A DNA stretch of 64,000 nt from Polytrichum commune (taxonomy: Eukaryota > Streptophyta > Polytrichopsida > Polytrichales > Polytrichaceae). The notes below the pieces were generated by a model, which did not search any database, was not told where the DNA came from, and saw only the letters and a list, made by a program, of their open reading frames with translations. The DNA is taken from positions 10,914,501 to 10,978,500 of the forward strand of contig OX485808.1 in NCBI GenBank assembly GCA_950295325.1, written 5' to 3'. Made by a program: the position numbers and the translations under genes. Below, in pieces: positions 1 through 13,275 of the stretch (the first letter of the stretch is position 1; each line of letters opens with the position of its first letter).

Positions 1-3000
1 GGATTAGGCCTCTGAAAAGAGGAAGTTCAAGCTTTGCATAAAGCATTGAAAAGTCAGCTCTCTATATATATATTTGTAGTTCAAAACCAATTGGCTTGGA
101 ATAACATTTAATATTCCTCTTAGTGAGCCTGAAAAATTAGTGTGGAAATAATTAATGTGGGCTGGTCTAGTTGTTAAGTTGGGGTGGAAATAATGTGAAT
201 CCTAGGTCACCCGGGATCTTCCCCCGAGCAGTCTTCCTTGAGATTTCCAACCATGAAATAAAATAGTCACCTGACATCAATAGTAGGATAAAGTATAATC
301 AAAATTCACCCACATCAATTTCCTAGAATTTTTTTTAAGGTGGTTGATACTAACTTTAAATCGGAGACTTGGCATGTCTTGAAAAATGAACTTGGCCTAC
401 ATTAATAGGAGTGTTCAGTGTAGTTGTTGGTTTTCCACATTCATTATGAGGTGAATCTAGGAAACCTTCTGGCAACAAGTGTGTGAGCTACAAAGAAAAT
501 ATTAGAAACCTCCATATATTATTTTCCACTATACATATTAAGAATTGGGTAATATATTCAACTGGAAGATTTTAATAAGTCCACAAGGTGTTGTAGCATG
601 ATTCTACTAATCACTAGTTCTCCATTTCATAGACCCTAGCCTTGCAAATCAATTGAAAATGATGTGTCTTGTTGACACTACAAAAAACCCCACCAAAGTG
701 TCTAGAAACCAATCAAAAGGCCTTGACTTGCCAATATTCTACATGTTTCATTTTTGTATGAGATTCTACGGTGAAATGCAATGTGCAACACCATGAGGAC
801 ATGGAAAAAATGATAAGTTCTTGTTTAGGAATGCAAGTTAGAATTAAGTAATAAACATCGGCATTCCATTCACCAAATTATGTGAATGGGAGACCATTCC
901 CCTTACACCAATCATGTTTAACCAAAATTCAGGATAAAGATAATACCTTCCAAGTCACAAAAAAGAGAGTTGGTTCTCTTTCTCTGGGAAGAGTCTTATC
1001 TAGCTCCACTTTGATTCTAGTATAAATGTGAGCAATCCACAATCTTGCTTGAATTTCAATATGAATATGAAAATCACAGGCCGCAAAGGAAGGAGTAAGC
1101 TTTACGAGGATCAGAGAGAAAATATGCATCCTGGGCTGAGTTTTAGGCTTGTGATTGTGCTGAATCATGCATTGAACTTGTTATTTTACATCAAAACCGG
1201 TTAGCTGTAATTAGTTACAGCCGAGAAAGACATTGAAACATGCACAAGATTGTGTAATCTACGAGGTACTAGCTAACACGTCTGAGAACGTATCATTAAA
1301 AATTTGGAAAACGAACAAATGCGTGTTGGGAATTAATCATTCACAATAGGGGCTCCGTCAATCGAAAAGCAACGCGGTGCAAAGTGTGATTCTATATAAA
1401 TAAATAGTGGATGTCGCATCGTACTCTCATGCCAGATGTGCCATATTCCATTGGTCAGGTCCTTGGTGAAAGATCGATGCCTACTCTTGTTATTCGTAAT
1501 AATAAGTCTGCATGCCAGCACCTGCATTATTTGTGTGAAGGTCTTCTGAGGTTGGTACTCAAAAGGTAGATGTTCCACCCACTTTTCACCTGCCATCATT
1601 TCACTCATCATCAGGCCCTTTCTCCATTCAATTTCAAAAGGACACATCCTCACCATGAAAAGTATGGAGGGCATATATATATATTCGAGTTTCACACAGT
1701 AGGGTATTCTGGCAATTTACGACCTCGGGAGTTAATACCACAGGTGGTATTAAAAATTTGCCCAAACGTCCCTATGTTGAGTTTCCAAATGTGCAGGATA
1801 CAGATAGTTCAAGGGATACGACAATCTATTATCTGCCATTTGAAGTTCGGATCTCAACTGCATAACATGTTGTGTTCAATAGTAGATTTGAGAATAAAGA
1901 CTCCGGATGTTAGATTCCCACTGCTTCAGACTGAATAGGAAGTCAGAGTAACTGAACACAACTCATCAGCTGCGTAATGGTATGTGGAAGACCTGCCACT
2001 CAATTAGTTAAGTACATTCACAAACTCACCGTGATGATATCTAAACCCTATCTTCTAAGGTTTCAGGGTAAGTTCATTACACTGCAAGATCCTATCCTAG
2101 AATGATCAAGAATTAATTATCATTAATTATCATTTTGTACATGACTTGGAGTATGTAGTTTATCATTGAATTCAAGTTTTCAAATCAATCGAAGAGTGTC
2201 AGCCAATAAGCTATATATGTTGGGGCAGGTGGAGGAGTTGACAACCATCAAGCAACAATCTTGTACATCATATGTGTGAATGAGCCATATATATAATATA
2301 ATATGATCTGGGTCCCATGGGGTTGTATGTTTGTGGCTTACTTTTAATAATTGAGCTGGACGTGGATGCCAACTGTGGAGAGACACATGAATTTATGATT
2401 GACAAACAACCCCAACTATTTGGAGACCAAAGGGTGCCGTCCTTTGGCCTCCCATGCAATATATGAAGGACATCCCAAAAACCTTTGGAAACCAAGGGAT
2501 GCCCATATATATATATATATATGCTTGTCTCTTTCTCTTTCCTCATCTCTTGGGCTAGTCTTCCAACGTTGAAGGTTTGAACTAGGTCAACACTTGACAA
2601 TTGAAGGTCCATAATCTTCTTGAAGCTCACAAATATAATTATAACAAAGGGGGGGGGGGGTTGAAAATGCATGATCAAGCATTAAATTTGGTATTAACTC
2701 TGAAGAATAGGTAGATGAGAGTGAAGAGGATTTTGCAAAACATTATGATGTAGGCTTATGGTGGTGTTTGTGGTTGCTCATGATTGTATTAACGTTGATA
2801 TGGGAGTGATGTGGAGCGGTGCAATATGCGCATATTAGTTTTCCCTTAGATTCCTTCTCCTTTATTTTCTATTCTTTTTCCAAATGGTGTTATTGTGAGT
2901 CCAAATTAAATCTCCATTAGTGTTAAATTTTCATTTTTTTGATTTGTAGCTTTCATCCGTAATAGATCACTTTCACTCCATTTCCCATGTTGGGAAGGTA

Positions 3001-3768
3001 CCTACAATATTTTGCCTTGGCACGGCTTTGTAGAATGCAGTACATCAACTGAAAGTTGGTTCCAATCCTCTAAGCCTCACAATTTACAAACTTACAAACA
3101 AATCATTCCTTTGAAGTTAAATGAATGAGAGAACGAGAGTGACAACATATGATAAATAACACTAGCTAGATATGTTGACAGAAAACTGCACCTACGAGAT
3201 CATCATCTTGCCATATTATAGAAGGGCAAAATCATATTTTTTCCATGCAAAGGTTACCATTAATTGAGAAATGGGTGGGTATTTTACTTTTGGAGGAAAT
3301 TTTTGTACTTGTAGGGTTGGTGAATTGGAGACTAGCAATTGATGAGTGAGCATACTTGCTTCTATGGAGTGTAGTTACGACACTCGTTATGTGAATCTTT
3401 CATTCATTCCATGACCTTTGGATAAGGGTTTTCACTCTCAGGTTATGGAAAAAAGACCATTGTCATTTTGGAGGCAAGAGGGAGAAAGGAAAAAGAAAAA
3501 GGAACAAAGAAAGGTTAATTTGGAAAGCCCTGATGTAAATCAGGCCATATTTGGAGCGCGTCACATCACACCCTTCAATACTCTTAAAAAAATTCCATGC
3601 TAACTTCTTTAACTAGATCTTTAAAATGCCATTCGTTTTCTTGATTAAGTCCCTTTTGCGGAACCCAGATCACCTGAGCTAATTAAGCATGGAGAGTTTC
3701 TGCTTTGACCATAAATGCACATTTTACTTACAATTTTTTTCTTTTTCTTTTAATGTAGAGGTATGAAA
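1..3768. other. AT-rich intergenic region, no gene recognised
   Basis: No open frame here has recognisable domains or a convincing exon structure. It holds a short TA microsatellite near 2503-2521, a G homopolymer near 2649-2660, and a repeat segment at about 1874-1985 that recurs near 54.5 kb. The ORFs of 60-136 codons read as chance frames: AT-rich, low complexity and overlapping on both strands. Confidence 0.6.
1874..1985 (+). repeat. Dispersed repeat, copy 1 (partner near 54.52-54.63 kb)
   Basis: About 110 bp align by eye with 54518-54630 in the same orientation. Shared words include GAGAATAAAG, CTCCGGATG, ACTGAAT, GAAGTCA and AACTCAT. The copies are clearly diverged. I see no terminal repeats or coding capacity, so the family is unassigned. 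Confidence 0.55.
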
Positions 3769-3870
3769 GCATAACATTATTCAGATCCATAACAATGTTA
3801 TGTGGGACTGACAACATTCCACAAAATATTTCCCACATTTAGTTTGAATGTGGGGAATGTTATGGGTGTG
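3769..3870. mobile_element. Partial foldback MITE copy (related to 47.0 kb element)
   Basis: The arm starting ATAACATTATTCA and running through CCATAACAATGTT and GTGGGACTGACA matches the inverted right arm of the element at 47012-47134. The opposite arm is only partly preserved, ending around GGGAATGTTATGG. It is non-coding and looks like a decayed member of a small foldback family. Confidence 0.55.
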
Positions 3871-4648
3871 TATGATTTACTGTATTATTTCTAGGTGACA
3901 ACCTTGGATAACTCTGAGGTTGTCTTAAACCTAATTTCAACTTAGCTTGGTTAAGTCAAGTTCAAAGGTTTGTCTCGGATAACTCCAAGACACCTGGAAC
4001 TCGACCAGGTGAACCTAGAAAATGCTGACCAACGTAAGCACCAAAAACACATTAAATTGTGCACAATGCAAAGGAACACAAGTCCGGACGCATACAAACA
4101 AAATTTTTTTAAGGTATCTTTACCATGAAGCTGCTGATCACATACTAAGATGGATACGGTGGTGCAAGCTCAACTCTACAATCCTTTCACAGATCAAGAA
4201 CACTAAGTTTAATCACGGTTACATACAAAGCTAAGAACCGGGTTAAGGAAAAACTTAAACTAGCATTCTTTTAATTCTACATATCACTAGGAAATATGGA
4301 AACCTCAAATCAGCTTGCAAGTGAAACTAACATAGGTTACCCTTCAAGAAGTGCTGGCAGTTTGCGTTTGATTTCGTACTTGTAGGATCTGGACAATCTG
4401 AAGATTAGAACCAACAAAGTATGGATGGGGTGCAGCTTGAAAGGCTTGAAATATATAAGAAGAATCATTTTGGAAGTGCAGCTTGGTTAGAGGGACTGCT
4501 GATGACACTTACAAAAAACCAAACTTTCAGATTCCTGAATGTCGTAGCTTCAAATCGGCCGAATTTCAAAACATTCTGGATACAATTTGATCCTAAGATA
4601 ATAATTAATATGCAATCTAAAGTATTGCTCGCTCAGAACGTCGACGGT
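3871..4648. other. Intergenic, no gene recognised
   Basis: No convincing coding sequence. A short internal repetition around 3905-4000 has GGATAACTC twice, followed by related words. Nothing else is supported. Confidence 0.5.
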
Positions 4649-5235
4649 CGATAATGGCTTTCGTCTGTTTTTTTTAACACTATCCATTTTGGGTTTGGGA
4701 AGGTGGGTTTGCAACCACTTTGGATTGCAACAAAAGAAAAACTTTTGACTTTCATGAGCGATTTGTACATCACACGATATTGAAATTCCATGAACTGAAA
4801 TGTGTGAGCCCTCCCCTCACAAATTTGCTAGTTTTTCAAAAATTTCCGTGAGAAATGTTTCGAACATGTTTCAAGTGCTCAAAATGTCTGTAATAGGCGC
4901 TTCAAACTTACTACAAACTGGTTGATGTGGAGTCACCTTAATTGAAGCATCTACCATTGAACGATAATGTCTTTCGTCCGCTTTCACACTATCCATTTTG
5001 GGTGGGGGGCCTACGTAACCACTTTACATCGCAACCCCAAAAAAAATCCCGACTTCCATAAATCATCTGTACACCATACGATGTCAAAAGTTCATGAACT
5101 CAAGTGTGTGTGAGCTTCCTTACAAATTTGCTAGTTTTTTAAAAATTCCATGAATTTTTAAAGATCATTTAAAGGGTCTCAAGTGCTCAAACTACTAAGA
5201 ACTGGCTGATGTGAAGTCACCTTAACTTGGGTACC
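4649..5235 (+). repeat. Diverged tandem duplication, two units of ~314 and ~273 bp
   Basis: The stretch from about 4649 (CGATAATGGCTTTCGTC) to 4962 is repeated from about 4963 (CGATAATGTCTTTCGTC) to 5235. Both contain CACTATCCATTTTGGG, CACAAATTTGCTAGTTTTT, AAGTGCTCAAA and GTCACCTTAA in the same order. Substitutions and indels throughout show that the duplication is old. No coding role is seen. Confidence 0.8.
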
Positions 5236-8034
5236 TCAATGGGATTCAGAGGGGCTTACATTGGAGGTTGCTGTTGAGGGTTAAGTAATGTATATTGCAA
5301 AGTGCGTGTCTGTCCCTAAATTTTCAAATTTCTTCATTCATTAATGATTTTTGCCATCCATAGTATGTGTTTGGGGCCCTAATAAATCACATCTTGCCAA
5401 GGTAAACAAGTTACATTCAGGATGGTTTGGGAGCAACCCAAGCCCTACCCATTTTAGGGAATGTTTTGCACAAAATCATTCACTTGCTAAGGTTTCACAT
5501 GAGTCGGTCCTGCTGGAAATGGCCTTGAGCATCGAATGTTGGGGTGAGGAGAATCGAGAAGAGTATAAATTGTCAACATTGTGACGGAAGTCTTTACCTA
5601 CCCTGGGATTTCCACAAGTCTCATGATGCCCATGTCATGTTGTGCCTCTGGGAAGTGATTTGGTGAGGGATGCTAAGTTCACCATGATGTAGAGGTCCCA
5701 ATTGATGATTAAATCCTCAATTAGCTGAGGCATAGCCAAATTCGGAGCCTGGATTATGGTTACATCTGTAGTCAGGTTGGTGTGGTGGACCTGCTTGGAT
5801 CAAACCTTCAGGATGTGTGACAAGTGATTTTACATGGGAGGCTTTTCAATTACCAATATATTAAACCCCAGTAACGAAGCTGGAGCAACTCAAGAGATGA
5901 GGAATTTGTTGAGGCTGGTTGGAGACAGAGAATTTACAAAATTATCATGAGGTCATATGGTGGTGTGATTGTATGTAAATCTGCAGCATTGAGGAACAGT
6001 GAATGAGTGACAAGCTGTGAAGATTGGAACCATGTGGGGGTATACATCAATTAGGTATACTGTTATTTGCTGTTGAAGTGTCAATCTCATTTTTTCCCTT
6101 CTTGAACCCTAACCATTAACAGAAAACATTCCTCGTTGTGCACTCAGTCTCACATTCTGGAAATACAATTTCTTACAAAAAGTGATAGGAAAGGTATAAT
6201 TTCAGTTGCTCAAACAAACCAGTATGCCCTAAAGATCGATGCATCTGTAGGAGCAATTACTTCTTTTACGGAGTCAATGTACTGGCTATGGTGTCTGTGT
6301 GCAGCTCGAACATGTACACTTAACTTTTCAGGTTCTGTTGGATACATCCTCCATGGTCAGTCGCTTATTTTTGAATTATGTGGAGTGATTTGAATTTAAC
6401 AGACTACTATGGTTGAGCTTAACCCTGCAACTCATTGGGAAATAATATGGCCTCAGTTCTTACATACAGCAACTCAGAGGAGTCTGCCAACTTTCGACCA
6501 CTTGCTCTGAAAATCTTCAAGGAGATTGATGATAACGGGAATGTACAAGATGCAGTAGAGATGCATTGAAGTGTGTGGAAATGGAGTTTTCTGAGTAAAT
6601 TTCCCTTCAACCTGCGCCTACTCACAATCTGTGGACATGTCGAAGAGGAGATTATCTGCGTGTACATCAAGAAGAAGAATAAAGGGTGGGTTCTGTAGCG
6701 AATGGCCCATCGCACTCTGGATACCTAATCTTTTTGGTATGCATCATCACCGCCCTGGTATTTATCAGATAAATTCAAATGAGTCAATTCTTACAACACC
6801 TGAATTGGTGTGCTCTTTAAGAATTATATACACCTAAATTGGCTGTTTTCTTGACACTGCTGCCGTCCATGTTGAGCTAAAAGCTGAACATTGTTTTTGA
6901 TTTTGTGACGAAGCAATCGCACTTTCTTGATTGCTTTTCCAAAAATTCACAAAATTAGTATGATGATATTTGACATCCTTTACACAACATTGGATATCAG
7001 CGTATTTGACCATTGCTATGCTCGGAAAAGCGTTCACGGTGGCCTTCACAGACAAGAACTTGTTCAGTATTTTGTACTCTTTCAGGTAAGACTTCCTACT
7101 TTCGTCCTAACCCTGAATGTACTTCAATCTTGCAGAAAATTACAGCACAAACCTACATAATGGGTGTCCTTTTACAGATATTAGGGTTATGAACGCGAAC
7201 TATTTGCATATTCTGATAAATAGAGAAATCGGCAACTAGATATGCGGCTATTACAAATCGACACAAGAAATCATCATCCATTATCGAACAAATTAATTCA
7301 CTATAGAAATTAGCCTCATTTATAGACAACTGGATCTTCAGGTCTCTAACTAGTCATGAAATGTAGATCCAGTGATGCCAGTAATTAGCTACCTTTGAGG
7401 TCCTTTGCACAAATCTTGTCATCACTGTTTTGGGTAATGTATATGTATCCTTATGCACTCTCTACAGCTTTATAGTAGCTGAAGCTACTGGACGTTTCGC
7501 AAGGTCTCTCCGCCAAAGTAAAATTCCCTTCTCTCTCTGCAATTCATCATGTACAATTAATTGAAAAATTTCAATATCTCAATGCTCTCGCGAACATGTG
7601 GCTGGCTTTTGGCTATGGAAATTTCTCCTTTACAGTCTGATAGTATGTTCTTACTTATTGTCAACCTGCTGACTTCTGTGGGAGAAAGTGGGGTTTTGTT
7701 GGGGTTGAGCAGCATCAACACTTGGTGATGTTTTGCGCCACATTATTTCAAGGTAGAATAAACAGCATCCCTTCGTCACACTGCTTTCCATATCTTTGCT
7801 ATGCAATGGTAAAGAAGAGATACCTTGTCTTACTTTTTGAAACTTTCACAATACAATTGTGCAGGATAAGCCACACAGGACTGGTGTTGATCATCTCGCA
7901 TCTTTACAGGTGAGAGGGTGGGTTGAACCTTGAAACTTTTTGATAATTCAACTCCAATTCAGTCATCCCGTACGGTAACGCTTACAGAAATCATTCGCTT
8001 ACCTAGCAGGAGCCCGTGTCACGAACAAAAAGAC

Positions 8035-8322
8035 TCATATCAAGAACTGAATTGCATCGGCTGTCTTACTGAATAGAAGCAACCTCATTTTACTCCATGC
8101 ATTGATGTCCTTTTCAATGGTACTCTCACATCCACTCACATCCATAGATAGTATTTTCTCTCGAATGTTTCTGAACGCATTGTTGTGATCATAATTGATG
8201 CGCACAGGAGCGATTACAGGTTGTTGCTTGGACTGCTTGCTCTTGACATCACGAACTCGTGGCTCCAACTTTACTGGTCTGTCAATAATTTCATCTTCCG
8301 AGTACGGTGCTATACATTTCAT
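8035..8322 (-). CDS. Hypothetical 95-codon ORF, doubtful
   Basis: A minus-strand ATG-to-TGA frame with a more protein-like, charged composition than its surroundings: many Lys, Asp, Glu and Arg in the first half, then FRNIREKILSMDVSG. No domain is recognised. It lies opposite the exon-like zone described for 5.2-10.5 kb and might be a terminal exon or a TE fragment. Kept at low confidence because composition is the only support. Confidence 0.15.
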   Translation of the reverse strand: MKCIAPYSEDEIIDRPVKLEPRVRDVKSKQSKQQPVIAPVRINYDHNNAFRNIREKILSMDVSGCESTIEKDINAWSKMRLLLFSKTADAIQFLI

Positions 8323-9990
8323 TGTGCGTGAATTAATATGTGTGTATTCAGAGAGGACCTGGTCTTTTCATCAGAAAAGGACAGCTAAGTTCTGCCACAT
8401 TAGAGGTATCCCGTAACTCAAACATGAAATTTGGTTGGGAAGTTAATTTTTTTACATACTACACCTTCCACATTCGGTTAAGTTTTCGTTGCATGCTTGG
8501 GGGTAGTGTGAAGGTTTGAACAAGACCATTTTGTATTAGTTCATTCAGGGTCAAATTCATTTTGGCATGCCAAAAGATTCTAAAATAAGTTTGACCCCAA
8601 TTGAACCGAAATAAGCTGCTCTACATTCAAATTCAAGCACTACCTTCGAGCATGCACCACAAAGTGGCAAGAAGATAGTGATTTGTATGCAAAACGACCA
8701 ATGGAAAATCGAAGCAGACCAACTCCCGACAAAAAGTCCCATGGAGTTAAAGGAAAATCTCTATTGATTGCAGATTTCGGGTGGCCGTATTCCAGTGGCT
8801 TCATAACCTACTTCTAAGGCACATGCATCTAATATGTAGATACAACGCAGGTTTCTTGGGTTGACTGAACCTGTAGAATTTTGAGTTGGTGTGTGCTCAT
8901 TCTTAAAGATATCTGCATTCTTCGTACTCCTGGTGGACTCAACCTGCTAATATGCTATGGAATGGCTTATGCAGTAGAATCTTTACCAAGAAGATGAGCT
9001 ACCGGTTTCTGGCAGGTTCCTGGTGCAGTTACTTGTCTTCGCACTTCCCAATCACCCACACATATGTGGGGATTAGTGAGGAAGTTAGTGTTTTCTCTTG
9101 CAAGAAAGAATAAGTATATACAGCTAAAATAATGATCATGGTCTAATATATATTTGATTTCATTCTTCAACAGCATCTCTTGATTGAGGACTTCATTTCA
9201 TTCTACTTTATTGACATCTCATCGTGTACCTCACTATTTGATAAAAAGTTGGGAGCATTTGCATATGGAAGTCTGGTGCTTAATGAGTTTTCTGGCTGGA
9301 TGCAGACCATATATTTACTTCTTTACCTTATATTCTACGAGATGGTCGAGGTACTAAATCCCCCTTATGTATTGCCAATTTTTCAACAGTTGTGGTTTGA
9401 ACCTCAACAGTATTTATAACATCGCCTTTTAAACTTTCCCAGATTGTCCAGAGTGGACTTTATTTAGTTTACGCATGAATCGGCTTCTGAATCTCACTTG
9501 TAAATGCCTGCGTACATGTCACGGGATGTTTGCAGGGTGGGAGTAAATTAATTTTCATATTTAAGCACATGGCAAGCGGATCAAGATATCACAAGATCTT
9601 TATGGCAGCGCTCCCAGGCTTTATGCTGAAGCAACTTCTAAATGCCATTGAGGTTAGTCAGAGAAGGACAAAAAAGTCCACCTTGAGGTGTCTATGTACT
9701 TATGAGTCTTGAAATATACACCGGTTCTTTCACTTAGTGTGAATTACCATTTGGAATTACATAGTAGTATAACTTCTTACAGGGGATGTAACTTTTTACC
9801 ATCAAAGTTCTACATTTTGTTTCATAAAGTGCATACCATCGAATGTTTTTGGTATTTGTAGAGAACTGCATTTTCATAAAAGCTTGTTTCGTGGTTGGAT
9901 TCCAGATCAAAAATGCACTACAGATGTGTGTATTTATGGACTGCCAGAAAAGCTGCATGACACGCACACTGAGATCTGACCATCCTCAAC

Positions 9991-10100
9991 ACAACTCTTG
10001 TAGCCGGTCACGAGGGAGGTCAAGAGGGAGGTCAAGAGGGAATTCAAGAAGCCGAAGTCGGAGTCGAAGCTGTGGTACCAGAAATTCCAGTTCAGATGCA
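9991..10100 (+). other. Arg-Ser (RS) dipeptide-rich open stretch
   Basis: In the frame open from 9843 to 10271, about 9997-10085 encodes alternating Arg/Ser with Gly (RSRGRSRGRSRGNSRSRSRS), produced by short tandem units such as GGAGGTCAAGAG. RS domains are typical of SR-type splicing factors, but no RRM is visible nearby, and the repeat could equally be a simple-sequence expansion. A coding role is unproven. Confidence 0.25.
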
Positions 10101-11393
10101 AGAAATAATTCAGAATCATTGAAACTCGACAAATTGGCCACCGGCAATTCATCCGTATGTGTACATGGACACAGGTGTGGTCATTCTTTGGCTTCTGCTT
10201 GTTTATTATGTTCAACGAGATTTGTTCCATATTTTATAAGTACTGTATCGGAACACTGGATTCATGATTGAGACTCAATTCATGAGTCCTTTTTGAAAAG
10301 GATTTTTTTTTTCAACATGATGCATTCTGCACCTTTACATGACTTGTTTGTAATTAAAATTCCTCTTAACAAAGTGAAGGAAAGGCGTTTTGTTGTTTGT
10401 GCAAAATATGGTTTCAAACATTCAGTTCACATTGAAGATACTGATGGTTTGTTTTCATGTAAGGGATGCCCTCAATATTTGTCATGTACATGATCTCAGG
10501 ATGTACAGCACTTAAAACCACCTGAAGGAGATTTATTGTGGAGCAGAGCTAATCTTCTACTCGAGACGAACGGAAGAAATTTATTGATGACACGTCGCTT
10601 GCTCTATTCTTTACTGACTCATAGTCATATGCAAACATACATACCAAAAAGAATGGGCTCGTTATCAATCACACATTGCTTCAAGAAATTGCAACCCAAC
10701 ATGTTCATGTCATGAAATTACTCGTCCAATGGAGAAATACACAAACATGAGTGTTCCATGCACTTAAAAAGTCATGCTCCCAAATTGTATGTGACATCCA
10801 AGGTTCGCATGGTTGAGCATTTAGGAAGAAAGAGAGTCCTCTCCTTGACAGTTAATAAGGTGTTTATATGAGCTCCGAGAATTATGAGAAACTTGGCTAA
10901 GCCCTCGATTTGGATTTGTCAATCATCTTGTACTAATTAGATACATGTATTTAATTGTAGGAGAAGTGGGCTAATCAAGAAAATTATACCATTCACCTCG
11001 CCCCAGCTCCACATCTGTTTCTTGCAATTTCTTGCAATTTGGTTCACACCTTGAATGTATGTAGTGACAGGGTCTATCAATTTTCCATTTGCTCCACATA
11101 ACTCCCCTCCCACCGCAACTTCTCCATACAAACTGCAAACTAGTATTTGAGTAATTCCAAACTTTTTGGTCAACTTTGGACTAAATTGTTTTATGCCTGC
11201 TTTAATATCTCCACTACACTGCCACATGTTTGCATATTCATCTCTACAGTCTTTTAATTTACATTCCCCTACATAATGGCTACATGGCAAGTACAATCGA
11301 CAACACTTGAAGCACAAGTGTTCATATTTTTGAAAATTGCTTGCTTATTTCTAAACTCATTAAAAGTCCATACTTATTTAAACACCACTCTAC

Positions 11394-11420
11394 ATCCTCA
11401 TTACATTGTGTAATGAGGAT
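11394..11420. repeat. Perfect short hairpin, 12-bp stem, 3-nt loop
   Basis: ATCCTCATTACA, loop TTG, then the exact reverse complement. It is not followed by a T-run that would suggest a terminator. It may be a chance palindrome or the core of a foldback repeat. Confidence 0.6.
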
Positions 11421-12414
11421 GCCTCCACAAGTGGGTTGCCTCATTACTATTGCAAATTACCTTGGACCAAACCATATTAGAAAGACTTATAACTTGTTTA
11501 TCAATCCATACAGCAATCACCGTAAAAAAATATTTCATGTCTTTCGTTCTTGTGGTAACAAATATTCAAAATAGTGTGGAATGTTGATAGATTAGTGTGG
11601 GGCAACCTAATTGCATTATTAGTGTAGGTTATGGATGTGAGGAGCCTAATCATGGGTTGTAGTGGGCACCCAACACACCGAGCTATAGTAGCGGTGAGGT
11701 AGGTACATAGTGTCTACGTACTACATTCCGTGGCATGGCTCCACATGTCCACTACCAGACATAACCAATCGCTCATCCAAGTGGAAGACCACTTCCAACA
11801 ACTCTTGTGTTTTTCTATCCATGCAGAAGATAATCTATCCATGAATTATAGTTTACATCCATGAGCAGACCAAATATGTCCCATAACGACGAGAGTTGAT
11901 GGATGACTCGCTGCTATCACAACCCATCATCCACTCTCCTCTTGCCCATTATGTAGTCCATAGTCAAATTCTGAAGCCATGTTGTTGTCCTGTCAGCTCC
12001 CTAGGTGTCCATCTGGACGGAGATTCTAAGCCATATTTATTCACCCTCCTTCCTAACTTGCTAAACCGACCACTATGAAAGCCATATTAAGACTCCGAAA
12101 ATTGATTACCCCCGGTAATCAGTGTTATCAATTATAAATATGGGACCAGTTTCCGACCTTGCTACTACATAGCTTGACAAGGATTTGGCCCCACATTACA
12201 GCCAATAATCAACCCCAAACACCTATTATGTAGTGGTCAGGCCATGACATGGTCACCAATTACAAATGATAATGTGCCTCCTCAGAAGCCAAATCAAGCA
12301 GCCGCCTGATCAATCCTCTCCTTCCTCCACGATTGCTGTCACGAACCCTTGCAACCGTCAGTTGCCATCCTTGCAATTTTCTTGCATCGGATCCGCTCAA
12401 TCATCAACCACTGC

Positions 12415-12441
12415 AGAGAGAGAGAGAGAGAGAGAGAGAGA
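12415..12441. repeat. (AG)n microsatellite
   Basis: About 13 uninterrupted AG units, some 800 bp upstream of the WD40 start codon. GA tracts are common in plant 5' regions, but no function can be shown here. Confidence 0.9.
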
Positions 12442-12954
12442 TTGATTGATTCACCACGTATGTATTGTGTCTCTTAGCTCCACAATGATGTCACATCCAA
12501 CCCTCCGGCAGAATGAAATCGGGGTTGGTATTGTAGTGGCCTCAGCAAGATTTAATAGGCTTACAGGGTTCATTGGTATCAAGGGAGTGGAAAAATCACC
12601 AGGAAGACGGCAAGCTGTTTGAGCTCCTATAAGTAATAGAGTCTTCTTGTTCAACATACGTCATTCGAACATTTCATGTCCAACCGCCAAGATCACTTGC
12701 ATGGAACGCTCCTTTTTCATCAGAGTGAGGTATAATTGGTGACGCTCACAACCGACTCGTAGAAATAAAATGGGTCGTTCACTTTCGTTATCTTGGAAAT
12801 GTTTAAATCCCCTCTGATCTGGTCCCGACGTTGGACTTTGCATGGCCGCATTGCATCAGTACCTGAAGATATTCCATGTGAGGTTTAGAGAGAGTCCCTT
12901 GATGATAACTGGAGCTGCACCAAGAGAAAAGTAGCCTAATAATCACATGATTGT

Positions 12955-13275
12955 TCAATGTTGGTCTGAAGTCCGATCCTTCGTTCGGCATGCATGTCTT
13001 TTGTTGCAAGACGATGAGAGGCCATGTTCAAGTAGCAACAGATCAGTACTTCCCGAAGAAGACCTAAAGTACGATTCTTCGTTAGGCATGGATATATAAC
13101 CTTATGTTGACGTGTCACATAATTTGGTTTTCATCGGATATTTGGAAGCTGAGGTTGTGGAGAAGGAAAAGTCTAGGCTCTGAAAGTTCTCGTAAGGTCC
13201 TTAAGTCCACAGAAAACCTACATAGCTGCTTGCCAAGATGATGAGAGGTAACGCTCAAAGTAGCAACAGAGGAGG
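12955..13275 (+). repeat. Degenerate local repeats overlapping the WD40 gene start
   Basis: The start region of the WD40 gene (GATGAGAGG, then CAAAGTAGCAACAGA, then AAGAAGA; about 13238-13290) has a degenerate upstream copy at about 13012-13065 (GATGAGAGG, CAAGTAGCAACAGA, GAAGAAGA). A second internal repeat pairs GTCCGATCCTTCGTTCGGCAT near 12972 with GTACGATTCTTCGTTAGGCAT near 13070. The gene's 5' end therefore arose in a locally duplicated region, which leaves some doubt about the true start. Confidence 0.6.

Larger units (their letters stand above)
5236..10500 (+). other. Zone of exon-like fragments, possible decayed or unrecognised multi-exon gene
   Basis: Several plus-strand stretches are bounded by plausible AG acceptors and GT donors: about 7051-7085, 9174-9350 (after TTCAACAG, before GTACTA) and 9536-9652 (after TTTGCAG, before GTTAGT). 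The last two read open and would join into a hydrophobic, protein-like segment containing GAFAYGSLVLNEFSGW and then GGSKLIFIFKHMASG. I could not match it to a family with confidence; a very weak resemblance to the gamma-tubulin-complex component fold is not enough to name it. It may be a diverged gene, a pseudogene or chance. Exon order, start and stop are not established. Confidence 0.2.
10501..12954. other. Intergenic, no confident gene
   Basis: The longest frame (minus, 10937-11317, 126 codons, Cys-rich at its N-terminus) has no recognisable domain. A segment at about 11130-11345 reappears in rearranged form at 19566-19646. The region also holds a short perfect hairpin and a GA microsatellite listed separately. 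Confidence 0.5.

Noticed and set aside
9174-9652. Assigning the exon-like pieces to a gamma-tubulin complex component
   Set aside because: The resemblance rests on a few hydrophobic positions and a GG-x-L turn; not enough to name a family.
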